Positions 49,701 to 61,700 of a stretch of DNA of 64,000 nt are shown here, one piece after another. The first letter of the stretch is position 1; each line of letters begins with the position of its first letter. Under the pieces are notes generated by a model. It did no database searches and had not been told where the DNA came from. It saw only the letters and a list, made by a program, of their open reading frames with translations. Origin of the DNA: Eublepharis macularius. Lineage: Eukaryota > Chordata > Lepidosauria > Squamata > Eublepharidae. The position numbers and the translations under genes are program-made. The stretch is from contig NC_072792.1 in NCBI RefSeq assembly GCF_028583425.1, positions 157,858,676-157,922,675 on the forward strand, in the 5' to 3' direction.

Positions 49701-52700
49701 GCCGAACACTGTATACCTCTCCTTACAAGGTATGTGCTGCTCCCCCCCTCCCCGCAAAGGGATGCTGTAGCGTTCAGAATCATCTCTACAGGGTTTTGTT
49801 TTGTTTCGCAATGTGCGCTTAATGACTGTCAGGCTTGCATGCTGTTTCTCCTCAGCTTATTAGAAGACAGAGTGACAAGGCTTCATGGCCAGTTACAAAG
49901 GCATCAGCAGGAGTTAATTGCCTCTCCAGGATCAGGCTCCGTTGATAATAAAATCCTTGATGATCTGTACGAGGATATTCATTGGCTTATTCTAGTCACA
50001 GGTGAGTGAAAAGCTTTTAAGAAACACACACGTGTTGATGCTATTCCATTGCAAATGGGCATTCCTTTGCCACACTTGTTAGTTTAACTGGTAGTGTGTA
50101 TTGATGAAACCTTCATAGTGAGTCTTCAGAAAGCTGATATGCACCTCACACACAGCCTTGTGCGGCCATAATATTCAGGTGCAATACCTGATGCTATGTT
50201 GGGCTTTTGGTAGAGGAGTGCAGTTTACTTCGGGATGAAAATCTCCTCCTGTAGTATGTAAATCTGCAATTTCCTTCAAACAGGACGTGGAGAGGAATCC
50301 ACACACACACACACACACCCCACACTCCTCAGATCCTGCCTAGCAGCTGAGTGGGGTAATTCATGGGCTCTAGTATAATCACTAAGCTAAGTAATCCCTC
50401 CGTTTCCAGGCTCTAATTTCTCATGCAACTACTCTAGATCTTCAGGAAACCATGGGTGTTAGTAGGAAGTCTGTTTATCCCAGTTCTTGGAAGTAACCCG
50501 AAAACTGCTACCCAGAATAGTGGTCACAGCATAAAGAAGTGCATTGCTCAGCCTTGAGGCCTCTGAGACAGCAGATTGAAGCACTGAAAATACGATAGTA
50601 ATGCTGGTGATATTGATCTCTGCTGCACTAATGGGGGTGGCAACTTATACAATTGTTCTTAAAACCCACTGGGTTCTGGTTCCCTGCCAATGTCGAAGAA
50701 AGTTTGTTATTGTGGACAGAGAGAGATTTCAGCTTGATATAGCCTCCCTGATGGTTTAAAGCAGTGAATGCTAGTAGCCAGAGCCAGCCCAGAAAGAAGA
50801 AGAAAGGACAAAAGCCACAGATATAAACATCACTGAAGGAGCCAGAACTTATCCAGCAGCAGTAGTGGCTCCCGTGCTTAAGTCATCAAAATGAGCCAGC
50901 TTAGTCAAGAATAAGAGGAGGAAATCACAACTTCACACAAACCTTTGAGAGTAGTAGAAGTATTTTTCATTTCTTTTTATGAAAGGGCAGTAATGGTGTG
51001 CCCTTTCATAAAATGTTCCTGTTTTTATTTATTTATTTATTTATTTATTTATTAGATTTATATTCTGCTCGCCCTGCAGATGGGCTCGGAGTGGATTACA
51101 ACAAAAAGATATAAAATCAACAGGGTAGCATAAAGATCTAAAAACATCAGTTCAAAATTCATTTAAACAGCAGCACATATATTGCGCAACCCTCCAGTTG
51201 AGATGGAGCGGTTCCTTCCAGACTGAATATTCAGTTACGTGTTGTTCCCTTATACCGAGTCTTATTCCAGTGGTCAAGGTAGCTCAGTATTGTCTGCTCT
51301 TGCTGACATCAGCTCATTCGAGATCTGAAGCAGAGGAAAGTCTCTGCTGCCTGACACCTGCTTTCTGACATCTACCATGAATTGAACTTGGAACTTTTTG
51401 CTTGCAAAGCATGTGCTCTACCATTGAGCCACAGCCCCTCCATTGCTCTTGAGGAGTTCTCATGGAGAAGTCATTGGACTGAAGGGATTGAGTTGGCCTT
51501 ACTTAGCGCTTCCACGATAGCGATGTGAGCCTTCCTCCCATGTGAGCTTCAGTAATCTTGAGAGCAACTATCCTATGGGCTGAAGATCTTCCTTAGACAA
51601 TAAGGTTTTTAGGGATGGTCTTGACAATCCAACAGAAGCCTTAACTTCCAGATCTGGTCACACCTTCAGCTCAACAGTTTTGACCCAATGGTTTTAGTCT
51701 GAGTTGAAGCCAAGATGCGGTGCAAAGAGTGAGGGAGGGTCCCAGTGTCATTAACACCCTCAGCCTGATGCAAGCATGCCTCAAGCGTGGAGGCAGTTTC
51801 ATGTTCAGCAAGGTTTGGAATCTCTTTAACACAGACAAATAAGTCCGAGAAGTTCTCTCTTCTGGCTATGCTTTGGTGCCAAGGGTGGTCCCAAAGGACA
51901 AGTGTCTTCCACTGATCTGAAAATCTCACAACAAAATTATAACACTGGGAACAACCATTCAACGTCTTAGCTGTGAGGACACATGCAAAGTGCCGTCCCC
52001 CCTTGCTCAGAGAGACTAGCAAGAACTTTTTCCATTTTCTTTACCGTGCCCCAAGTTGCAGGAGTTGGAGAGTGGTCTTGTACCTGCAGTTCTTCGGCCA
52101 AACATAGCCAGTCAGACATGACGAAATCTGTTCTGCGCTCAAATCAGCCGGGATACTCTTGCATCAGTGGAGGTTGCCAAAGCTTACTTACATGTATCAG
52201 TTTAACCTGACAATAGGGTTTTTTTTTACATTGCATATAGTCTCTAGGGTTATAAGCACACATGGACTTTACCAAGAGCTCTCCTTTTGATGTAGAAAAG
52301 CGGTGTGTATCTAGTTATGATCAAAGTATATGCTCTTATGGTACCGCTTGTGCCTCTTGCATCTCTACCAAGAGCAATTCAGATTCATAAAAAAAGCCAG
52401 CCCTATGTTCCTGACAGAAATTATGAATTTGGTGATGTGTTGCATGGAGTTGGTCCAATGTACACACCCTCTCTGTTGCTGAATGGCTCTATTTAATTTA
52501 TCCAAGGACCATCAAATATTGGATCTGAAGAAGAATTGCATAGGATGGGATCTCTCTGTGGTGAGAGAAAAGTCAGTTGTTTCTGGATGGCATAGGAGGT
52601 TCAGCTGAGCATAAACTGGATGGAGCTTAGAGCCAACCATATCATGCTCCATAAGTTTTTCTTGGAGGCCTCAGGATTGTGATGGGGGCATTACAGCAAA

Positions 52701-55700
52701 AGTGTAGCAGTTACCAGGGTGGGAGCGGTTATTTATTCCTCACCAAGAAAGCAATGGTATTACTCTAATGGACAGACTTCTGCCTCCCCTATCTGAAAAC
52801 TGGACATCTTTGAGGCACTCTGAAAATGGAGGTGAACAAATTGTGCCATGAACAGGAGGATCAAGCAGAGTGGTTTCTGGATTGGGATGTTTTTCAATAC
52901 CTCATCATTGTGTCATGCATTGTTGAGCATAGTTATATTCCAGTTCAACAAAGCCAATTGACTTTTGAACAAGTATCAAAACCACAAAAACAGGACTTGT
53001 GAAGCAAAATGAGGAAAGGAACTGCATTACGAGTCTCTCTTTTTGTTCCTATCCTTGACAAGAGAATCAGAAAGCTTAGGAAGGAGAGAGTGTAAAAAAA
53101 TTTTGTTACCCTCATGTTAACTGACAAGCCATCTACCCAGAGAATCTGTGGGACTATAAGCAACACCATCTCCAGAATCTTCAAGCATTTTCATCTGTGA
53201 AGGCTAAAGTCTGACACATTCTGGGATTCTTTCAGTCAAAACTACACGAAGAACCAGTACTCTTAAGAGACAGTCTTAAGAGACAGTTAAGTCCCTGGCA
53301 AGTCTCCTTGATAGTAATCATGCGATGTGTTTGTTGTATCGCATTCTGGTTACTCCTTGCGTTCTTCATAGACCTCAACATGAAGTCTGAATGTAGTTGT
53401 TTGATAGGCTTTTACAGGCTCACTCGGAGAACCTCATGGCTGAAGCTTGTTATAAAGGAACTCTCAAGACTGTTTTCTAGGTGACAGCATCTTCAGCTCA
53501 AAGAGTTTTAAAAATAGCTTCACTATCAGTTAATAAAAATAGCTGTAATGAGATAAAGTTTTTCTCGAGACACACCACATCTATATTAACAAAATAGTAG
53601 ATCCCAAGATATTTTCCTCCTTTTTCCAGCACAGCAAGAAAAAGTGGTATATTCTTTATATCTGGATCACTCTGTTTTTGGTATATTACATAAAATGATG
53701 AAGTGTGGGGAATTTTAGTTTCCTTCAGGCAAGGTTCTAATGGAAACATTTTACAGGGAGGAAGGCTTCAAGGTCCAGTATTGATATTTGAGAGATTGGA
53801 TTATTGTTGTATGTAAGATATTGTAGTGTAGTCCTTTAGAGGAGCAGCAACATCAATGATCTTTCAGATACATTCCTCTTTGATCAGCCCGGCTGGGCTC
53901 TCACTGTTGTCTAGCCATACATTCACTCCATACAATTGAATTGATGGTTTTGATTTTGCAGAATCTGATCTGTGCTACTATTAGAAAAAGAGAAGCTGGA
54001 TGTCCCCTAGATGAGGTGCTATGGGGATATTCCTCTTTCTTCTCCATCCTACTCTTCACTTTATGTGTAGATCATACTGTTAATGGAGGGTGTTTAGTTT
54101 CATTTTTATTAAAGGGGAAACCAGTCTTTTGCTTTCTAGTCGAAGAATTTTCTGGCCCTGCTTACAAAAATAGGAGAAATTTCATCCCAGTATAAGCTAC
54201 TCTCCTCTTACCAACAGGAACAAAATATTACAAGTCCAGTTTTTCTTTTAAACAGGTACAGCTGTCTCTCTCAAAGCTGTCTTGCTCTAAATTGACTATA
54301 GCAAGAGTAGTAATAGTAAAATTGGGATTGTGCAGGCCAGCCATGCCTTTGTGGTATGCACTTCACAAACCTGCATGGCTACTGCCCATTGGATCACATA
54401 TTTTAAGAGGAGCGTGCGTACGTGGAGACCAACGTGTGTTGCCCCTTGTTTGAATGGAACGTCTAACATAGGCATGTCTGGGAATGAGGTGGAGCGGTAT
54501 GATCTCTGTCCCACATCTTGTATAGGTTTTGTCTGCATAGAGTTTTAATTATTGTTTCCCCTGGATGTTCATTTACTATAACTCCAAACGCCATACTCCT
54601 CCTTGACATTATGCATTTCCTGTGGAAAGAAATAAAATCTTTTTTGGTTTCCAGTATTCTGGAAACTTGGTAGAATTGCAATGAAACATTGTTAGACAGT
54701 ATTAGTGTCTTGTATTGTGACAAAGAAATGCACATTTTAAAAGTTGGTTTACATTTGTTGTGGTATCTTATGATGACTTAAGTATTTTTACCCCTGTGGT
54801 TTGTTTTCCCAGTGTTCCCATTTCATTGTATATTTTAATTTGTGTTCTCATAGGCAGAAAACTGAAATACCTTAAGGTCCATAAGCCTATGATAGAATTT
54901 AGTCAAATGTTGGTGCTGGTTCTCTCAGCATCTCTTGTGATGGCCCTTAAAGCAGTATTTAACTTAGGCCAGGTAACCTGAGGTCACTACTTTCTTGTTT
55001 TGTTTGTTTGCTTTTAATTTTAAGGCTACCTCTTAGCTAATGATACTCAGGGAGAGACTCCGCTAATACCTCCAGAAATAATGGAGCATTCCATTAAGCA
55101 TTCAGCTGAGGTTGACATCAATACAACGCTTCAAATTCTTGGATCTCCAGGAGAAAAGGCCTCTTCCATTCCAGGGTACAACAGAACCGATTCTGTTATT
55201 AGGTAATTTATTTAGTATCTTAATATCCAAATATCGGGGGGAGGAAACCTCAGAGGTAGACAGAGATTCTTAGTCCACATAACTCCAGAGATTACTAGTC
55301 CACATAAAAATGATAGCAATGTGTATATTGCTAATGGTGAAAAGTTTAATAAGCTTTATGTCAAATTGACCATAGTGACCTGGAAATGATAGTTTACCAA
55401 AAAAGCATAAACTGCTGGAAAACGGTTAGAGTTGAGTAACAAAATCAGTCTTCAGTGCTGGAGCAACTTAGTACAGGAACAAGAACACTATGTTTGGAGG
55501 GCTGAAAGTCAGAAAAAGGATATAAATAGCTTGTAAAAGGAAGTTGAAAAGTTGTAGTGTACATATGTAGAACTTCCATTAACAGATTATTTGAACTCAG
55601 ATAAATGGTTGATACCAAGGTAGAAAACATATACACCTGCATGCCCCAAGCCAATATGATGTTGTAAAACAAATGGCTTATACTTATTAAAACTGGGCAG

Positions 55701-58700
55701 ATTTTCTCAGTTTTAGGCAATCTGCTGCTTCTAGGAATCTGAATCAGAAAACCCAGCATCTAAAAGAGTTTGCGTGCTGCTGTTCAGTTGACTCCAAGGT
55801 AGTATTCAGAGTTGAGTCCTTTACAGGATTAAGAAAGTACTATGTATCTGAAATCTCATTTTGAAAAACTAGTAATTGCGCTACTTAGTTTTTAGTATCT
55901 CCTGGATTCAGCCCAAATAAAATAAGTTGTGGTGTTTTTCAAGGTTAATGTTCTGCAAGTTACTAGCTAAGTATACTTGCTAAGCCTTTGATCCCTAAGT
56001 TGTTACAGTTTAGACATAATAAAGTATTATGTTCTGAGGCTAAATGGTTTGTAGTGATATGTTGTTGCAATAAGAGGTTCGCTCAGTGCTGGGCATCTTC
56101 ATGGAAGTGCTGACAGTCATGGTATCAGACGGCTAATTGCTAAACATAATGGGTTTATGCTGCAAAACTGCATAACTGCAAAAATGGTATTAGAAAGTGT
56201 TTGCCTGCTTCTAAAGGTTCTGACACTAAAACTGAGAAAAGAAGATGGCTGTCTAGCTCAACATAAAAATATGAAATGTGAATTTACTGATATTAGCGGG
56301 ATTTAAGATTTATCTGAATGCTTCAGCACTTGAGTGCCACTGATGCTTAATGGGATTTAAGCATATCTAAGAAGTGCTTGACACATTACATGGTAAACAC
56401 ATTTTAAGTAATTGCGCTTTGTGCTCCAGGCATGTGTGTGTTCGTTGCTTATCCCTGGGCACAGTCTCCCTTTCAAATATGATGGTATTAATTGCAGAAA
56501 CACCTTATAGATGCACTGCAAATACAAATATAAAAAGTTGCTTTATACTTATTTATTTGTTTTATTTATATATTGGATTTATATCCCACCCTCTCTGCAA
56601 GCAGGCTCAGGGTGGGTCACAACACCATATTAACAGCAATTACAACAATATATAAACACCATAATATACTTAGTCATATGATTTATCCATTTAGCCCACC
56701 ACCTCTGCCTTTTTACTGGCAGATGCTCTCCAAGGTCTTGGGTAGCAGGGGCAGATCAGACTTTTACTCCCAAACCTGTAACTGGAAGTTTGGGGGATTT
56801 AACCTGAGACCTTTTGCTTGTTCTACCACTGAATTATGGCCTGTTTGTTCTTATTGTGCAAAGCAGCCTTTTCTGGGTTGTACATCTTATTATAGCAATA
56901 AATATAAATCATAGTTCTGTGCACCTTTCTGGTACCAGAGCACTGCAACAGTACTAAGAGATCTAACCAGTTTAGGACTAGTATAAGCGACAGTGATCAA
57001 CTGTCATCGGCATAATGTCTCAAGAGAAATCTCAAGTACTCCAGGCAAGGTTCCAGTTGAAACATTCCCACCTACCCTGTTGTCAGGGCCTTCGAAGTCA
57101 TTCCTGCTGCAGTAATCTGAGAGTCCAGGTTCAAAAGTTAAAGGCTATCTTTTCACCATGTGCTAGTCTCCAAGGCAGAGGACAAGCAATTATGTTCTAG
57201 TGCCTGAATAAGCAGAGGGAATCCTTGGAGAACTTGTTTTTTCCAAAAAGAAACATTGGATCAGGACATGTCACTCAGTTATTTCCCATTTTTTGAAGAT
57301 TTCAACCCCGTGTGTGAGAGAGAGAGAGAGAGTGAAAAAGAGCAAGTTGAAGTATTAGAAATAATTATGGCTTTAATTTCCTCAGGTTACTCTCTGCTAT
57401 TCTAAGAGTTTCAGAAGTGGAGTCTCGAGCAATAAGAGCAAATCTAACGCACCTTTTGAGCCCCCAGATGGGAAAAGATATTGTATGGTTCCTTAAACGG
57501 TGGGCAAAAACCTATCTCCTAGTGGATGAAAAACTGTATGACCAGGTAATCAATATTATCTAATTCTGAACATGGTTCCATCTGTGGATACTTAAATCCA
57601 GAGACTGGAGCCATGAATGGACAAGACACATCTTTCTACATACCTGAGAAAAGTCCCAGGTTTGCAGAAAAATCTGAAATCTGAAATAAAAGGGAGTCAT
57701 TTTGAGGGAAGACTTACTGGGGCCAGGCCCGGCAGCAACCACTGGACAACTTGCTCCCAAGCAATTTCCATGACTCGCATAGGCCTAGCTACTTATTGCC
57801 GGTAAGCAGCTACCACGTGACTACATGAAGGCCAGTGTGATGTAATGGTTAGAGTTTCAGACTAGGATCTGCAATATCCTTTCTCTAGGTGACCTTGGGC
57901 CAGTCACATGCACTTCGCCTAACCTACTTCACAGCATTGTTTTGAGAATAAAATAGAGCAAAGGAGAATTATGTAAGCTGCTTTGGGACTCCATTCTGAA
58001 GAAAGGAGGGGGTATAAATGAAGTAAATATATCTGAAGATGGAGGGGCAAATAAAAGGTAGTTTGCTTGGTGGGTGGGAAGGAGAAAAGGAAGCAAGGAA
58101 AAGTGAGGATATTGGGGCTGCAAGAAGGACAGAAAGAGGAAATTGTGCAGGAAGTGGGACAGAGGAGAAAGTGAATTGCTCAACTGCAGGTTCTCGCAGG
58201 CTCCCTGTTGTGCAGCTGGGCCTGGTCCAGTGACCAGTGCCACACAGGCTTTTTCTGAGGACAGGAAGGAGGGGAAAGCTGAAGATGGGGACAGATAAAT
58301 GTAGGTTAGCTTGTGGGTAAGAAGGAGATAATGAAACAGGAAAGGGGAAGAAGCTATAGGAGCTTTCAGGGAAGTGAAAGAAGAAACTGTGGGGGAGGAG
58401 AAAATGAAATGCCCCCCACAAGTCCTTGAGGGTATCCCATTTGTGCTATTTTAATGTGGGAGTGTTCTTTCTGTTCCGGTATGTGAAGTTCCATATTTGC
58501 CAAAGATTGAATCCTAGGATTGGCTTGGATCCCCCAGAACATTTTCAGAGGTGGAAGGGGAGGTGGCTTTCACTGATTTGCCCTCCAGCTTCAGACATTC
58601 ACCTCTGCGACCCCCACCCATGTTGTTCCTGGGGGTTTGCCCATCTCCATGTAGCAGCATTTCAGGGAACATTTCAGGCTGCAGCAGGAGGGAAAAGGTA

Positions 58701-61700
58701 AGAAAGTCGTGGTGTTTGGAAAGAAATCCTCTGTGGGATCCAACCTATTGAATTGCTTGGGGATACACGAGGTTTTTCCCCTTGCAATACAAATGTTATT
58801 TACCATCTCTTCCTAATTTGATGAAATACAGGTAGTTATTGGTCATGAATACAACAGAATGATGTAGCAGTGGTAGTCTTTGTCTTCATCACCCCTTCAG
58901 GGTGGTCAGGGAGGTATACTTGGTTTCCCCCTCCTCTTTTATTCTTGCAGCAATCCTGTGAGGTAGGCTGAGGTTGGCCCGAGTTCATGAAGTGAGCGTC
59001 CTGATAGAATTCTGAGGGGGTGGAATTGCATTCTTCACAAGCATACTGAACTGATACAGTCTACTGTACCACCTCATTCTGTTACATGCATAGACCAGAC
59101 TGGTGCGCCTCTGAATTAATACCTCCTTCCCCGCTCCCAGCATGGAAGGGATTTATAGGAACTTCAAATCACACTACAGCCTTTTGCTTTCAGTGTAAAA
59201 ATCCAATTTTTAAGATGTGCCCATGGCATTGTCTGGGCAGTATACTTCCTGGTGCATTTATGATATTTGTAAGGCTGATGTTATACACCTGTTTGAGGAC
59301 AACAAAAGTTGGAGCATAGGTGGAATTACAGGGAACTCCAATTATTTTACATGCCAGGATCAGCACGTAGGATATGAACAGAATAGAACTTGACAGTTAA
59401 AATCATGTAGTATTTTGAATTCTTGAAAGCTTGCTTAACCGGTTCAAAATATTTACATGGAAATTATTTAAGTTGCCTTGTTAAAAAGATTTTTATTGGA
59501 GGTTGTAGTCAAATAGTAGCTACACTGAGACTTAGGAAGCTAAGTATAAATAGTCTATTCTCCTTACTTAGAGAAAAACAAATTTGGGTGGCTGCCAGTC
59601 TTATCTTCTGTTCTTAGTAGATGTGTACATTGTCTAGCAGGTAAAGGCTTAGAATCGAGATGAGAGTTGTGTTTTAGTTTTAGTAAAATGTAATCACTTC
59701 TTTTGTAGATAAGTCTGCCGTTCAATACAGCCTTTGGTGCTGACACAGAGGGCTCTCAGTGGATGGTGGGTTACCTTTTAGAAAAAGTAATCAGCAACCT
59801 TGCAGTGTGGAGTTCTGAGCAGGACCTCGCAAATGACACGGTGCAATTGCTAGTAACGTTGGTAGAAAGGCGAGAAAGGTAAGCTTAACGTTATAACAAG
59901 GTTAAAATAAATGGTGGTCCAACTCCCTTGAGAGAGAGTCTGTTAAAACTGATTATGACAATGGAATGTGCCCCAAAGAATCAGTTAATGGGACAATTTG
60001 TAGTTTAATGCATTGCAGGAACATTAAATTGAAGTGTATGGCCTTTCCACCTCGTGGCAAAACTGTCCATGATTTTATGAGAATGTTCTAGCCGGTATGA
60101 GCACCTGTACTGCTGTGCTGTCAAGGTGACATTGGGGTGGTTCATACTTGCATGTTGGTTCATACTTGCATGTTAACTATTTGATGAATGCAGCGTCATA
60201 TTGCACATATGAACGAGCCGTCCCAGATATAACACCACAGTCAGAAATGTGCTTGTCAGTGGAATCGGCTGCAAGTCAGAAAGCAGCGTTTCCAAATGAT
60301 GAACATGCATTTGTGAACCAAGTAAAAGTAACTATTTGGTACAGCCCACTGGCTGTCTGACCAGGGTAGCAAACAAAGCTTGCATTGGTTGTACGATTAG
60401 TAACAAAGGTTGTATTCAGACCCCATGTCAAGCTGACATTAAGCCCCTGTGTGCACAAACTAAGGCTTAGCTTGAACTCTGCATTGCCATCTTGCGCCAC
60501 TCTCCTCCCTTCTTGTGCACAGTGCAGTGAAGGAATCCCAGTTTCAAATGATCTTGGGTTACGTGTGACATTCAAATGCAGGTGCATGCCGTATGGCCAT
60601 AGTCAGTTTTCACTCCACAAACAAATGCTTTAAATTTGGATGAAACTCTTGTTTTGGAATTTTGGTTTGTGGAAGAAAAACAACTCTGGTTAAGCTGTAC
60701 ACCTGCATTTGTACATCCTGAGTAACGAAAGTTTTAAACCTTGCTGACTGCACAGTAAGTGAGGAGTGAAGCATACCTGGGAACAAGCTGGGGTCATTCA
60801 CATTCAGGCTTCACGTCTGCTTGATATGTCATCTGAATGTCATAAATAGGAATGTATGAGAGAGACAGAGAGAGAGAGAGCTACTGAGGCATTAAAAAGG
60901 TTAACCTAAGTAGAAGCTAGGTATCTTGAATTCTAGAACAAATCTAGATCTAGCAATGCTGTAATTGTGGCATGTAGTTAAACATTTATTTTTAGTGTTC
61001 ATCTGTCTTTCTACTTTTAGGGCAAATTTGGTAATTCAATGTGAAAATTGGTGGAATTTGGCTAAGCAGTTTGCCAGGCGGAACCCACCTCTTCATTTTT
61101 TGTCCAGTTCTGTGCAGCGTACGTTAATGAAGGCCTTGGTTCTAGGAGGCTTTGCTCATATGGACACAGATACTAAACAGCAATACTGGACAGAGGTAAG
61201 ACTGTTTCTTTAAGCTTCAAAGGCCAGGTTGGTATCTTTGGGCCTAGAATCCTTACATGTATGAAGGATGATATGGACATAATTTAAAACTTTTGAAATG
61301 AACAATTGCCTTGATCTTTATTTTGCTAAAGTATCTTTTAAAATTATTTTTTCATAAACCTTAATGCTAGAACCTATTGTTAGTATTATGGAAATGATTA
61401 CTAGAGTCTTTTAACATCATCCCTTTTCATAATTTTTATTTGCTTTGTGCAGTCTATCCAGAAGTATCATCTCTTGCCATCTAACATATGTTATTGTAAG
61501 TTAGTTGAGGAGGAACAGTGTACACTAACACTTCCTTGTCTTTTTTGTCTGAGAACAAGTAAAATAAATAACTTTGTGAATTACAGTAGTAATATCACTA
61601 GACTTTATATCTAATTAAATAGAATTCAGCAAGATCTGAATACACTGGAAAAGTGGGCAGATTTGAATAAGATGCGATTTAACATGGGTAAATGCCAGGT

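Larger units (their letters stand above)
50002..55024 (+). other. XPO4: XPO4 intron 12
   Basis: A 5023-bp GTGAGT...TAAG intron. It carries (CA)n at 50303-50318, a LINE-like 3' end at 51022-51190, a SINE (51255-51440) and a decayed DIRS-like element (~51980-53530). Nothing recognised in 50330-51000 or 53540-55000. Confidence 0.88.
57546..59708 (+). other. XPO4: XPO4 intron 14
   Basis: A 2163-bp GTAATC...GTAG intron. It holds SINEs (57828-58028, 58885-59085) and a GA/purine-rich stretch with internally similar AGGAAGnnGGGA blocks at 58036-58420. The 58480-58700 stretch is GC-richer and unassigned. Confidence 0.88.

Noticed and set aside
51666..52022. 118-codon minus-strand open frame in intron 12
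   Set aside because: It overlaps and opposes the DIRS-like plus-strand blocks; no independent similarity recognised, so treated as part of that decayed element or chance.
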